Assembly: GCA_023715865.1 (NCBI GenBank) | Contig: JAMBOW010000005.1 | Span: forward strand, 62,001-126,000 | Source: Neobacillus mesonae | Lineage (GTDB): Bacteria; Bacillota; Bacilli; Paenibacillales; Paenibacillaceae | Direction of reading: 5' to 3' | Length of the DNA stretch: 64,000 bases | Shown: positions 35,640 through 45,042 of the stretch, in pieces | How positions within the stretch are numbered: the first letter of the stretch is position 1 | How the letters are laid out: each line of letters starts with the position of its first letter | The notes under the pieces: model-generated | What the model was told of the DNA's origin: nothing | The model's database searches: none | What the model saw: the letters and a program-made list of their open reading frames with translations, nothing else | Position numbers and translations under genes: made by a program

Positions 35640-36404
35640 CTAATGCGGCATATCATAAAGATACCTGTACGTATCAAAGAGGATAATTGTATTTTTTGCA
35701 CCTTGTATCGCCTCAAGCAAGGACTGGATCAGTCGATCTGAAACGGATATGATATCTTCTTCTTCCGTCGGAGAATTAAGGGTAACAATCACATCTGAAG
35801 GAAACCGATCGAGCTGACGGAGCAAGCGAAGAATGGATTGGAGGGAGTAGTGGGCGCTTCTTAACCCCCGTATAATTTGCAGCTTAGACAATTCCTTTCC
35901 CCCATATCTGCGATATCCATTTTCAAGTCTGGGGATGGTAATGAGTCCGTTGCGTTCCCAGTTTCTTAGAGCCTCTGTTGTAACTCCTAGTATCAGGGCG
36001 GCTTCTGCACGAGAGTAGATTTTGTCGCTAGGAGGCACTTCTTTATGCAGCCAATTCTCTACGGCTTCCGCGGCAGCGATAGCATGACGGTATTCACTTT
36101 CCAGATGGGACAGATACTCATATGTCATCCTTAATGCTGCGATAAATTCTTCCCTCCCAGCAGTGATAACAATATTTCTGGCTCTATAACGGATATCTCC
36201 CTGTACGATTTCACATTGGAATAGAGTCCGCGCAATCTGAAGTTGAAAGAGATGAATATCTGAATATACGCGGTAACCGTTGGCAAGCCGAGGAACAGGA
36301 GAGATGTACCCCCATTGCTCATAAACTCTTACCGTATTGGGATGCACGCGGACGAGGGAGGCGATCTCTTTGGTTCTATACAACGTGAAACGACCTACTT
36401 CCAT
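35640..36404 (-). CDS. MerR-family regulator with two DNA-binding domains
   Basis: A 254-residue regulator with two MerR helix-turn-helix/wing units in one chain: residues about 9-48 (RTKEIASLVRVHPNTVRVYEQWGYI) and about 130-168 (YSRAEAALILGVTTEALRNWERNGLI). MerR proteins normally have one and dimerise, so this layout could form an internal dimer. The ATG at 36404 overlaps the upstream permease gene by ten bases; it is the last gene of a three-gene leftward operon with an ABC exporter, and probably controls it. The C-terminal effector part is short and lacks a recognisable drug-binding domain. Confidence 0.88.
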   Translation of the reverse strand: MEVGRFTLYRTKEIASLVRVHPNTVRVYEQWGYISPVPRLANGYRVYSDIHLFQLQIARTLFQCEIVQGDIRYRARNIVITAGREEFIAALRMTYEYLSHLESEYRHAIAAAEAVENWLHKEVPPSDKIYSRAEAALILGVTTEALRNWERNGLITIPRLENGYRRYGGKELSKLQIIRGLRSAHYSLQSILRLLRQLDRFPSDVIVTLNSPTEEEDIISVSDRLIQSLLEAIQGAKNTIILFDTYRYLYDMPH

Positions 36405-37132
36405 CTGAAATATCGAATGGCAATTCCTATGCAGACGATCATGCAAATGCCTAAAACTGTGACGTGTAAGAGACTGTCTGACAACGAGGCTCCAGTGCTT
36501 GTGTTCTTCAATAAATGAATGCCATGTGAGAGCGGAAACAGATCCATCCCCCATCTCAGATACGAAGGTAAAACTTCATATGGAATAGTCGCACCCGAGA
36601 ACAGTAGCATAGAGAAGTATGCAACAGAGCTCCAAACATTTGCTGCCTTGGTATCCCGTACGATGCTTCCGATCAGAATACCGATGCTGTACATAGCTAA
36701 CAAGACATAAGCATAGGACAGAGCAAAGGAAACCCATGAGCCTTGGAGCTGAAAATCAAACACAAATATATATACAAGTGTAACCCCGATAAACGAAAAG
36801 AGCGCCGCCGCCATCTGAACAAGTGCCTGAGCAAATACGATTTGGAGAGGGGAGACAGGCGTGACCTGTAACCGTATAAGAATTCCCCGATGACGGTAGT
36901 CTGCAAGTGTCAATGATAAGCCCATCACCCCGGTTGCCAGCATACCGATCGTAACGACTGCTGCATAAGACAGCTCAAAATGAGATGCCCCGCTCCCGGC
37001 GCCGTCTTTACTCAATGTATAACCAAATATCGACCCGAGTATAATGGGAAAGCAGATGCCAAAGATAAAGATATCTATGCTCTTCCACACAAGTTTTCCC
37101 TCAATTTTTAAGAATGTTAAAAAAGAGTGCAT
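36395..37132 (-). CDS. ABC-2 type exporter permease
   Basis: A 245-residue membrane protein with six predicted transmembrane helices and the ABC-2 motif region around residues 130-200 (FALSYAYVLLAMYSIGILIGS, SGATIPYEVLP). It should pair with the ATPase encoded directly upstream to export a drug or peptide. It is adjacent (shares one base) to the ATPase gene. Confidence 0.9.
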   Translation of the reverse strand: MHSFLTFLKIEGKLVWKSIDIFIFGICFPIILGSIFGYTLSKDGAGSGASHFELSYAAVVTIGMLATGVMGLSLTLADYRHRGILIRLQVTPVSPLQIVFAQALVQMAAALFSFIGVTLVYIFVFDFQLQGSWVSFALSYAYVLLAMYSIGILIGSIVRDTKAANVWSSVAYFSMLLFSGATIPYEVLPSYLRWGMDLFPLSHGIHLLKNTSTGASLSDSLLHVTVLGICMIVCIGIAIRYFRWK

Positions 37133-37851
37133 CAGTAATTCTCCTCCTCTGTACCTGCAAAATGTAAGTAAGCCTCCTCCAGCGAGGTCATTCCGCTGTA
37201 TTGTACGGCTTCAGGTATAGTTCCTTGAAACACGGTTTTCCCTTTGTTTAATATGAGTATTTCATCACATAGCGTCTCTACCTCATCCATGTAGTGGGAA
37301 GTGAGTACCATAGCCATCCCTTCATTTTTCATATGCAATAGACGTTTCCAGAGCATGCGTCGGGCAGCTGTATCGAGGCCGGTCGTTAGCTCATCGAGAA
37401 AGACCAGCTTCGGTTTTGGAATGAGTGCAAGCAGCACGGCGAGTCTTTGACGCTCTCCTCCGGATAGAGATTTGACGAGCTGACTAGTCTTGTCTTCAAG
37501 CGCGAATATACGTAATAACTCGTTGATCTTTGCTGTCTCGAGATACAAGCTCTCCCACTGCAGGCATGCCTCCCGGACCGTGATATTTTCCTGAAACTGA
37601 GTGGATTGAAGCTGAACTCCAACCTCCTGGAAAATATCTTTCCGATCTTTGATAGGAGATTTTCCTAAGATGGAAAGCAGGTCATAGTTGCTTTTTTCGA
37701 TGCCTAGGACCGCTGATATCGTCGATGATTTACCGGCACCGTTTTCGCCGAGCAGGCCGAGAACCTTTCCGGGCATAAGTTCAAAGCTGACATGATCGAC
37801 GGCTTGCACAGAGCCGTAAGTGACAGACAAGTTTTTTACATTTAGAACCAT
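37132..37851 (-). CDS. ABC exporter ATP-binding protein
   Basis: A 239-residue ATPase with Walker A GLLGENGAGKSS, signature LSGGERQRLAVLLALIPKPK, Walker B LVFLDELTTGLD and switch His in LTSHYMDEVE. Walker B has DELTTGLD where DEPTTGLD is usual. It belongs to the CcmA/NatA-like exporter group. ATG 37851 follows AAAGGAGG by 8 bases; the longer frame upstream crosses the promoter. First gene of the ABC-MerR operon. Confidence 0.92.
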   Translation of the reverse strand: MVLNVKNLSVTYGSVQAVDHVSFELMPGKVLGLLGENGAGKSSTISAVLGIEKSNYDLLSILGKSPIKDRKDIFQEVGVQLQSTQFQENITVREACLQWESLYLETAKINELLRIFALEDKTSQLVKSLSGGERQRLAVLLALIPKPKLVFLDELTTGLDTAARRMLWKRLLHMKNEGMAMVLTSHYMDEVETLCDEILILNKGKTVFQGTIPEAVQYSGMTSLEEAYLHFAGTEEENY

Positions 37852-37882
37852 TTGTGTTCCTCCTTTGCGTTCATGAGAGGTA

Positions 37883-37914
37883 ACTATACCAAAGGAAGAT
37901 AAGGGTGGTGTCAT
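37883..37914 (-). promoter_or_regulatory. Candidate MerR-type promoter with a 20-base spacer
   Basis: On the minus strand: -35 ATGACA (37914-37909), a 20-base spacer and -10 TATAGT (37888-37883). Overlong 19-20-base spacers are the hallmark of promoters that MerR proteins activate by underwinding DNA. It lies about 30 bases before the start of the operon that ends with the MerR gene. The dyad within the spacer is weak. Confidence 0.5.
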
Positions 37915-38069
37915 ATTGGAGGGTTTGGACAGCAGGAAAAACACTTCTGGAAATGGAACTGTTAAAGTAAGTATGAAGCTTAAGGAACAAAGATCGATAA
38001 TCTGCCCTTTTACATTAGCTATCCAGACTAGAGCATGTTATTTCATCAAAAATCGGGAGGTTGGTTAAG

Positions 38070-38630
38070 GTGGCAAAGCAGTTCCTGAAGTTACTACCGG
38101 AGCATATCGAATTTATTCGCAGGCAGCATTTGTTTTTTGTAGGGTCGGCCGCTTTATCGCAGGATGGGCATGTCAATCTTTCCCCTAAAGGATACGATAC
38201 CTTTCGAGTTCTATCCGAGAATCAGGTCGCCTATTTGGATTTGACCGGATCAGGCAATGAGACGAGTGCACATATTATGGAGAATGGCCGGGTAACCGTT
38301 ATGTTTTGCGCATTTGAGGGCCCGCCCAATATTTTACGTCTCTATGGGACGGGTACGGTGGTACTGCCAGAGACGAAAAAGTGGGAAGAGCTCAATCCAC
38401 TGTTCGACCCGCTTCCCGGAGCAAGACAGTTCATCGTGGTCGATATTCATAAAGTGCAGACCTCTTGCGGCTACTCTATTCCTTTAATGTCTTATGAGAA
38501 GGAGAGAGACACCTTACAAAGATGGGCTCATCAAAAAGGGGAAGAAGGGCTGAAAAATTACTGGGAGGAAAAAAACAGTGCAAGCATCGACGGTCTGCCG
38601 ACCCCGTTAGGGATACGTTTAAACGAATAG
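38070..38630 (+). CDS. Pyridoxamine 5'-phosphate oxidase-family protein
   Basis: A 186-residue protein of the split-barrel flavin-binding fold (FFVGSAALSQDGHVNLSPKG and TSAHIMENGRVTVMF are typical). Members bind FMN or F420 and reduce varied substrates; the reaction here is unknown. GTG at 38070 is preferred because GGGAGG lies 9 bases upstream; a TTG three codons earlier abuts that site. Divergent from the ABC exporter operon. Confidence 0.85.
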   Translation: MAKQFLKLLPEHIEFIRRQHLFFVGSAALSQDGHVNLSPKGYDTFRVLSENQVAYLDLTGSGNETSAHIMENGRVTVMFCAFEGPPNILRLYGTGTVVLPETKKWEELNPLFDPLPGARQFIVVDIHKVQTSCGYSIPLMSYEKERDTLQRWAHQKGEEGLKNYWEEKNSASIDGLPTPLGIRLNE

Positions 38631-38780
38631 AGTCAAGGCTCAATACTGCGGCTGCTGAGAATTCGGCGGCCTTATTACGTTTAACAACCCATTAAGTAAG
38701 TTGCAGTATAATAGACTCGACATTTAATAAGTTTGAAAAAAACAATGATGGAGTTGTCGATGGCTGGGAGGATATAAGGT

Positions 38781-39491
38781 ATGGAGGGAAACCTTTTAAT
38801 TATTGAAGACGATGTAGATATCAGCAGCATGGTGGCAGAATACTTGGAGAAGGAAGGATACATATCCACTGTTGTTCATGATGGCGAGCAGGCCCTCAGG
38901 CAGTTTGAGCTGGAACAGTTTGATCTTGTCCTGCTTGATTTGATGCTGCCGAAGGTGAATGGATTGGATATTTTACAAAAAATCAGAGAAAAAAGCCGGG
39001 TTCCTATTCTCATTCTATCTGCCAAAAACAGCGAAGTAGATAAAGCGCTTGGCTTACGATTCGGAGCTGACGATTATATTGCTAAGCCGTTCTCACTTCT
39101 TGAGCTGGCCGCCCGCGTCCATTCATCGCTTCGCAGGGCGACAGAGTACTCTGGAGCCATTGATACAGGGGATGCTCAGGATTCATCACAGCTGCTTACA
39201 TATAAAGATTTAATCGTAGATTCTGAGAATTATAAGGTCATGAAGAGAAACGAGGAGATTAAACTTACGGCTAAGGAATTTCAAATTTTGAAGCTGTTTA
39301 TTCAAAATCCGCAGCGGGTCTATACGAAAGCACAGCTGTATCAGTTGGTCTGGAATGAAGAGTACTATGGGGATAAAAACGTAATTAACGTACATATGAG
39401 ACGATTACGAGAAAAAATTGAAGACGATCCTTCAAATCCATGTTATATCCATACACTGTGGGGAATCGGCTATCGGATGGGGGAACAGTAA
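38781..39491 (+). CDS. OmpR/VanR-family response regulator
   Basis: A 236-residue regulator. The receiver domain holds the acidic pocket EDD (9-11) and phosphorylated Asp53 in LLDLMLP; a winged-helix DNA-binding domain follows (about 135-236, LTAKEFQILKLFIQNPQRVYTKAQLYQLVW). First gene of a five-gene rightward operon with its kinase, an ABC exporter and a phosphotransferase. The ATG has GGAGGATATAAGG upstream. Confidence 0.95.
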   Translation: MEGNLLIIEDDVDISSMVAEYLEKEGYISTVVHDGEQALRQFELEQFDLVLLDLMLPKVNGLDILQKIREKSRVPILILSAKNSEVDKALGLRFGADDYIAKPFSLLELAARVHSSLRRATEYSGAIDTGDAQDSSQLLTYKDLIVDSENYKVMKRNEEIKLTAKEFQILKLFIQNPQRVYTKAQLYQLVWNEEYYGDKNVINVHMRRLREKIEDDPSNPCYIHTLWGIGYRMGEQ

Positions 39492-40469
39492 TTGAGTAGT
39501 ATAGTGTGGATTAGCCTCGCTGTGATCCTCCTGCTATTGCTGTTATATCTTAGAGAACACATGAAAAATAAGCGGATAAGAGATCAATTGAAATACATAA
39601 ATAAGAGGCTGGAAGAGCTTGCGGACAGCAGCAAGCGTGCACCTCAGGAAAGACTTCTTCTCGTGACCGGTAGCCCCCAGCTGCAGGAGCTTCTGCGGGG
39701 CATTAATGATTTGCTGAGCTCCATACATCAATCCACGTCAAATTATATAAAGACTGAACGAGCCATGCGTAAAATGCTGTCCAATGTATCTCATGATCTT
39801 AAGACGCCTCTGACGGTCATCATGGGCTATGCCGAGGTTTTGTTGCAAAAGACAGATTCACCGGAGAAAGAACGTCAAAGAATGCTTACGCAGATATATA
39901 ACAAGACGGTGGAGGTTAATGAACGCATCATTGCCTTTTTTGATTTATCCAGGCTTGAGGCCGACGATTACGATATCCCGCTTTCAGTTGTCGACGCGTG
40001 CGAGGTGTGCAGGCATTCAATATTAACTTACTTCGATCTTCTAGCGGAACGGGCCGTGGAGGTCGATATTCGGCTTCCCGATGATTCGGTATGGATGTAT
40101 GCGAATGAAGAAGCGCTGTCTAGAGTCCTGGACAACCTCTTGTCCAATGCGGTCCGGTATGGTGCAGCCGGAGGATATCTTGGCTTAGAGCTATCAACTA
40201 CACAAGGACAACTGCAAATTGATGTTGCTGATCGGGGAAGAGGTATTGCTAAGAAGGACCAGAGCAGAGTGTTTGAAAGATTGTATACGATGGAGGATTC
40301 AAGAGACCGTAGCATTCAAGGGAGCGGCTTGGGTCTTGCCATTGCTAAAAAGCTTACGGAACGTATGGGCGGCGAGATCAGCTTTACCAGCATCCCAGAC
40401 TCGTACACCTGTTTTACGCTGAAATTTCCTATATCGAAATATAAAGATCGTGCACAGCTTAAGAAATAA
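39492..40469 (+). CDS. Sensor histidine kinase with minimal sensor region
   Basis: A 325-residue kinase with a single N-terminal transmembrane helix (about 4-21) and no extracellular domain, then a short linker, HisKA with His101 in SNVSHDLKTPLTVIMG and a HATPase (NLLSNAVRYG, DRGRGIAKKD, GSGLGLAIAK). This layout is seen in kinases controlling lantibiotic- and bacitracin-type immunity exporters, where the signal may come from the exporter itself. The TTG start lies directly after the regulator stop codon. Confidence 0.93.
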   Translation: MSSIVWISLAVILLLLLLYLREHMKNKRIRDQLKYINKRLEELADSSKRAPQERLLLVTGSPQLQELLRGINDLLSSIHQSTSNYIKTERAMRKMLSNVSHDLKTPLTVIMGYAEVLLQKTDSPEKERQRMLTQIYNKTVEVNERIIAFFDLSRLEADDYDIPLSVVDACEVCRHSILTYFDLLAERAVEVDIRLPDDSVWMYANEEALSRVLDNLLSNAVRYGAAGGYLGLELSTTQGQLQIDVADRGRGIAKKDQSRVFERLYTMEDSRDRSIQGSGLGLAIAKKLTERMGGEISFTSIPDSYTCFTLKFPISKYKDRAQLKK

Positions 40470-40541
40470 GTAATCTTTTCGACATGAAAAAGAGAATTCC
40501 ACTTGTTATTCTGAGATGGCTGAAAGGGGAGTGGAGAAAAA

Positions 40542-41486
40542 ATGACGGGAATTGTTCGAACAAATATGCTCAGTAAACAATACGGAGCATCTGATGTAGT
40601 AGTGAACGTCAATATGGAGATTAAGCGTGGTGAAATATATGGTTTTTTGGGGCCGAACGGTGCTGGGAAGTCTACAGTGATGAAGATGCTGCTGGGTTTA
40701 GTGCAGCCGACGGGCGGTGAAATTGAACTGTTCGGTGAGCGGCTGCTTCCGGCTTCAGTGGAACATCTCAAGAAAATGGGTCACTTGATCGAAACGCCTG
40801 TCTTCTATGAGAAATTGTCTGCCCAGAAAAATCTTGAGCTTCACGCTGAATATATGGGCTACCACAATAAACAGGCCATAGATGAATCGTTGGAGCTCGT
40901 ACAGCTTCTCGGGGTTCATGATAAGCCAGTGAAGCAATTTTCACTCGGGATGAGGCAGCGTCTTGGTATAGCGAGAGCTATATCTACTCGGCCTGAGGTG
41001 CTATTGCTCGATGAGCCTATAAATGGACTGGACCCGGATGGTATTCAGCTCATGCGTAATTTGTTTCGGCGGCTGCGAGATGAATGGGGGATGACTCTAT
41101 TGATTTCAAGTCATTTGCTATCAGAAATTGAACAGGTGGCGGATACGATCGGAGTCATTAACAGCGGCCGTCTGATTCAAGAAGTATCTATGGAGACCGT
41201 ACATGCTTCCAAGACAGAGTACGTTGAGATCGTAACATCAAATATTACACATGCTGCCTTTGTGTTGACAGAGAAGCTTGGTATCACTCATTTCAAGCAG
41301 CTTGGTGATAACATGATACGTGTTTATCGTTTGGATATTTCGCAAGAGGAGCTGTCCAAAGCGCTTATATTAAACGACGTGCCGATTATATCAATGAACC
41401 GTCGTCGCCATACCTTAGAGGAGTATTTCTTCGAAATTACTAAAGGAGGCGAGGGAAATGAACCATCTCATCAAGCTGGAGCTTAA
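40542..41486 (+). CDS. BcrA-type ABC exporter ATP-binding protein
   Basis: A 314-residue ATPase with Walker A GPNGAGKST, signature FSLGMRQRLGIARAI (Ser-Leu-Gly in place of the usual Ser-Gly-Gly, as in the BcrA group), Walker B LLLDEPINGLD and a C-terminal extension. The MGHLIETPVFYEKLSAQKNL segment is typical of bacitracin/lantibiotic protection transporters. The gene overlaps the permease gene by 29 bases. Confidence 0.92.
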   Translation: MTGIVRTNMLSKQYGASDVVVNVNMEIKRGEIYGFLGPNGAGKSTVMKMLLGLVQPTGGEIELFGERLLPASVEHLKKMGHLIETPVFYEKLSAQKNLELHAEYMGYHNKQAIDESLELVQLLGVHDKPVKQFSLGMRQRLGIARAISTRPEVLLLDEPINGLDPDGIQLMRNLFRRLRDEWGMTLLISSHLLSEIEQVADTIGVINSGRLIQEVSMETVHASKTEYVEIVTSNITHAAFVLTEKLGITHFKQLGDNMIRVYRLDISQEELSKALILNDVPIISMNRRRHTLEEYFFEITKGGEGNEPSHQAGA

Positions 41487-42153
41487 AAAGGGAGGGATTT
41501 CGAGTTACCTATGGGGTTCAGTGATAGCCTATGCGGCGATTGCTGGCTTCATGATGATTCTCTATTTTGCGGAAGGACCCAACGTTGAAGATCCTCCTTT
41601 CAGGAACTACACCGAGATGCTCGAGGCGATTGATCTATTTGTAAGGGCAACTTTTATCGTTTACGCATCTGTTATGTTATCTAAGCTCATTATCAGTGAA
41701 TTTAGGGATAGGACCATCACCCTTCTCTTTGCTTACCCGGTAAGCCGTAAGAAGCTAATTGCTGCTAAGCTTTCGATTGTCTTTGTCTGGACACTTTTGA
41801 ATGTGATCATTGCCAATCTGATTGTAGGTGCTTTATTTATTTCAATTAATTCAGGTGTAGGATATGTGTCTGATCAGCTTACGACGGATGTATTAATTCA
41901 GCATGGAGTAACTATATTGCTGCAGGCTGTTGGAGCAGCCGGAATGAGTTTGCTTCCGCTTGTCCTTGGTCTGCGTAAAAAATCAGTTGCAACAACCATC
42001 GTATCCTCTATTCTCATTGTCTCTATTGTATGTTCCAATAATATGGGAGTGAGTCTTAGTTCCATTATCGCTATTCCATTATCCCTTGCAGTTATAGGGC
42101 TGCTGATTACTTACTTAAGCTTCAGAAATATTGATCGAGTCGATATTGGTTAA
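41458..42153 (+). CDS. BcrB-type ABC exporter permease
   Basis: A 231-residue membrane protein with six transmembrane helices and the ABC-2 EFRDRTITLLFAYPVSRKKL motif between helices 2 and 3. It pairs with the preceding ATPase. Together with the upstream two-component system this forms a likely antimicrobial-peptide resistance unit. Confidence 0.9.
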   Translation: MNHLIKLELKKGGISSYLWGSVIAYAAIAGFMMILYFAEGPNVEDPPFRNYTEMLEAIDLFVRATFIVYASVMLSKLIISEFRDRTITLLFAYPVSRKKLIAAKLSIVFVWTLLNVIIANLIVGALFISINSGVGYVSDQLTTDVLIQHGVTILLQAVGAAGMSLLPLVLGLRKKSVATTIVSSILIVSIVCSNNMGVSLSSIIAIPLSLAVIGLLITYLSFRNIDRVDIG

Positions 42154-42164
42154 GGAGGTTTACA

Positions 42165-43055
42165 GTGCTGCCTGTCAGAAAAATAATATCTGAATTAAAG
42201 CTGGATGTATGGAGTGTAGAGGATGTTCCGGAGTCATATAGTTCAGACGTATATAAGCTCAAGCTGACCAATCAGGAAATGGCCTATTTAAAGATTCCTT
42301 ACAATAAAGACAAACTGATTCGCGAGTATCGGATGCTGGAGAGGATTAAAGATAAGCTGCCTGTACCGAAGGTTCTAGACTATTGGGACGGAGATGAGCA
42401 GACCGTAGGTGCGTTATTATTATCAGCGATACAAGGCGAGCCTTTAACAGGAATCATTGATCATAAGACCGCCTACGATATAGGAGTACATCATGCCAAG
42501 CTCCATGAGATTTCCATGCCAGGCTATGGATATGAAGACAGCAGCGGTTATGAATACGTTGAGAATAATAGCTGGAGATCTTACATTCAGTCCAACTTTG
42601 AAAAGTGGCAGTCAACCTGTAAAGAGATTCTTGACCCTAGCCTATATGAAAAGTGTATTGCTTTCTTTAATCATAATTTTCGAGAACTGCCTGACACGGA
42701 CGGCCCCTGTGCGGTTCATATGGATTTCAGGCCGGGCAATATCTTGATAAAAGACAACCGGGTAGCCGGCATTATTGACTTCGAGAGCTCACGCGGAGGT
42801 TCTTCGGAGATAGATTTTACTAAGATGAATCGCTACGTTTGGAAGTGTTACCTGGGAACGAGACAAGCATACATGCAGGGATATGAATCGATTCGTCCTT
42901 TAATAAACCTAGATTTAGTACTGCCCTTCTATAATTTTTATGATGCTTTCGGTGCGATAGTTTGGTGCAAGAACAGAGGGATAGACAAGAACCGGTCCTT
43001 TCTCTTCGAAAATATAGCGGTATTGCAAAAAGCGACAGAGCAGCATTCATCATAA
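42165..43055 (+). CDS. Aminoglycoside-phosphotransferase-family kinase
   Basis: A 296-residue APH/choline-kinase-fold protein. The catalytic loop HMDFRPGNIL (about residues 185-194) and metal-binding IIDFESSRGG are intact. Substrates in this family range from aminoglycosides to small metabolites; it cannot be assigned here. GTG at 42165 follows AAGGAGGTT, and the gap from the exporter permease is 11 bases, so it belongs to that operon. Confidence 0.85.
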   Translation: MLPVRKIISELKLDVWSVEDVPESYSSDVYKLKLTNQEMAYLKIPYNKDKLIREYRMLERIKDKLPVPKVLDYWDGDEQTVGALLLSAIQGEPLTGIIDHKTAYDIGVHHAKLHEISMPGYGYEDSSGYEYVENNSWRSYIQSNFEKWQSTCKEILDPSLYEKCIAFFNHNFRELPDTDGPCAVHMDFRPGNILIKDNRVAGIIDFESSRGGSSEIDFTKMNRYVWKCYLGTRQAYMQGYESIRPLINLDLVLPFYNFYDAFGAIVWCKNRGIDKNRSFLFENIAVLQKATEQHSS

Positions 43056-43131
43056 AGGATTTGTTCGGCAGGAAAGTCATCCCTCTGAAGGGAATGTAGA
43101 TAACATCTCGCGTCTTAAGAGGAGTGGAATA

Positions 43132-44259
43132 ATGGCGACAAATCCTAATTTAAAAGGTTACAAATTACCCGATGTCCCCAGTCTCAAGGTCCACGGCAGA
43201 ACGACCGGACGTCTCACTCCGCTCACCTTATTCTGGACAGGAAGTGCTGTTGAACTGAATGTCTCAGGGTCTGAGCTCTGGATTGAAGTGGAGGTGGATT
43301 ACAGTCAGCATGAGCAGTGGATCTGCATCGTTATTAACTCTGTGCCCGTAGCCAGGCAAATGCTTACTTCCGGAAGATACTGGATTTGTGTGTTCAGGGG
43401 CATGAATGAAAGTACCATAAAAAACGTGCGAGTCGTGAAAGAGGTTCAGGCGATGAATGCTGATCCTGAGGCTCTGCTGCAAATTCATGCGGTTCGAAGC
43501 GACGGAAGGTTCGAGCCTGTGATTGACCGGCCCTGGAAGCTCGAGTTTATCGGTGACAGCATTACTTCCGGAGAAGGAGCCATCGGAGCAGTAGAAGAGA
43601 CCGATTGGATCCCAATGTGGTTTAGTGCTATCCGCAGCTACAGTATAATGACGGCAGAAGCGCTGAATGCCGATTACCGAATACTGTCCCAGAGCGGATG
43701 GGGCGTGCGGAGCAGCTGGGATAACAATCCGAAGGCCAACATCCCGGATTATTACGAGCAGGTGTGCGGGCTGCTTACGGGTGAGCGGAACAGAGAGCTT
43801 GGAGCACAGGAGCAGAACGATTTTAACACATGGCAGCCGGATGTCGTCATCGTGAATCTTGGAACGAATGATGGGAGTGCCTTTCATTCTCCGGAATGGA
43901 GAGATGAGAACGGTACAGTCCATAAACAAAGGTTAAATGCGGACGGTACATATCACGAAGAGGATTTGAAGGCTTTCGAGCAGGCTGTAGAACAGTTCTT
44001 GGTAAAGCTAAGAAAAAACAACAAGCATGCTCATTTGGTCTGGGCCTATGGCATGCTGGGAACGCCTATGATGCCGGCCATATATCGGGCTGTCGATACC
44101 TATAGGTCTCAATCAGGCGATCATAAGGTCTCTATATTTCAGCTCCCTAATATGACAGAAGCGACCATGGGGGCGAGGAGTCACCCAGGGACATTGGCAC
44201 ATGAAGCGGCAGCCGGAGCGTTAACAGGATATATTGAAGGGATTCTATTGCATTCCTGA
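43132..44259 (+). CDS. SGNH-hydrolase esterase, carbohydrate esterase family 2-like
   Basis: A 375-residue deacetylase without a signal peptide. An N-terminal beta-sandwich (about 1-125) precedes an SGNH hydrolase domain with nucleophile Ser143 in FIGDSITSGEG, the oxyanion motif NLGTND (near 243) and a catalytic His in SHPGTLAHE (near 350). This two-domain layout is that of CE2 acetyl-esterases, which remove acetyl groups from xylan or glucomannan. The intracellular location suggests acting on imported oligosaccharides. ATG after AAGAGGAG. Confidence 0.88.
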   Translation: MATNPNLKGYKLPDVPSLKVHGRTTGRLTPLTLFWTGSAVELNVSGSELWIEVEVDYSQHEQWICIVINSVPVARQMLTSGRYWICVFRGMNESTIKNVRVVKEVQAMNADPEALLQIHAVRSDGRFEPVIDRPWKLEFIGDSITSGEGAIGAVEETDWIPMWFSAIRSYSIMTAEALNADYRILSQSGWGVRSSWDNNPKANIPDYYEQVCGLLTGERNRELGAQEQNDFNTWQPDVVIVNLGTNDGSAFHSPEWRDENGTVHKQRLNADGTYHEEDLKAFEQAVEQFLVKLRKNNKHAHLVWAYGMLGTPMMPAIYRAVDTYRSQSGDHKVSIFQLPNMTEATMGARSHPGTLAHEAAAGALTGYIEGILLHS

Positions 44260-44278
44260 TAGCAGACAAATGAACAAA

Positions 44279-44318
44279 CAGGCCCTCTCCCAATAACGGG
44301 AAAAGGCCTGATTCATTT
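44279..44318. terminator. Bidirectional terminator between convergent genes
   Basis: CAGGCCCTCTCCC pairs with CGGGAAAAGGCCTG, apart from mismatches in the middle, around AATAA. Confidence 0.7.
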
Positions 44319-44341
44319 TCAATAAGCAGATGAGATATAAC

Positions 44342-44962
44342 TCAACGTGGTTTAAAAATGCCAAATGCTTTGCCGACAGGCAAGAAGGCACGTCCAAAGT
44401 GCGTATTAAGTACAGCAGCACCTGCTCCATACAAGGACAGAAGTCCGATGCCCATCTCCGCGTACGCAGCGAGCGAGTGGAATACATGCGGAGCGATGCC
44501 GAAGGCGTCGAGGGTCAGACCCAGGAACAGGAGATCGATCAGGACAAAAATGAAAAACAGTACTTTATGTGTCTCCATGGCACCAATAGTCATGAACAGG
44601 CTAAAAATAAGATAGCCGGCAAAAGCGAATCCCAGCTGCTTCCCGTCGGCAGCTGCAGCGAGCTCTGTACCGAATACACCCATATTGGTCATCCAGCTTG
44701 CCGCCGTAGCGAACCAAAAGAAAGCGTACGCTCCAAAGGCGGTCATCCCGAAAGTGTTGTTGTGTTTGGCGTCCAGCATACTTGCATATAGCTGGGCAAA
44801 TGCCCCTAAGAATATGGCCCATGGAATAATAAGGCTAAGGCCTTCGGTCAAACCCAGCTTCTGCGAAGAAGCGACCAAAGTAACAATGGCCAGACCGAAT
44901 AGGCCGATACCGCTTGGATCAGCCGTTATGATTTTAATTTGAGTCGTTGATGCATTTGACAT
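44342..44962 (-). CDS. satP: Acetate/succinate uptake transporter, GPR1/FUN34/YaaH family
   Basis: A 206-residue inner membrane protein with six transmembrane helices, full length for the SatP/YaaH family of acetate:proton symporters. The N-terminal signature ADPSGIGLFGLAIVTL replaces the common NPAPLGL form. FGMTAFGAYAFFWFA and the C-terminal helix pattern fit. It stands alone with its own ribosome binding site (GGAGG). Confidence 0.9.
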   Translation of the reverse strand: MSNASTTQIKIITADPSGIGLFGLAIVTLVASSQKLGLTEGLSLIIPWAIFLGAFAQLYASMLDAKHNNTFGMTAFGAYAFFWFATAASWMTNMGVFGTELAAAADGKQLGFAFAGYLIFSLFMTIGAMETHKVLFFIFVLIDLLFLGLTLDAFGIAPHVFHSLAAYAEMGIGLLSLYGAGAAVLNTHFGRAFLPVGKAFGIFKPR

Positions 44963-45042
44963 GTTGTTTATTAAAGCCTCCAGTAATGTGATGTTGAGTG
45001 CTGAATCATTTTAGCGCAAGTGCGTGATTTAAGCTACAACTT

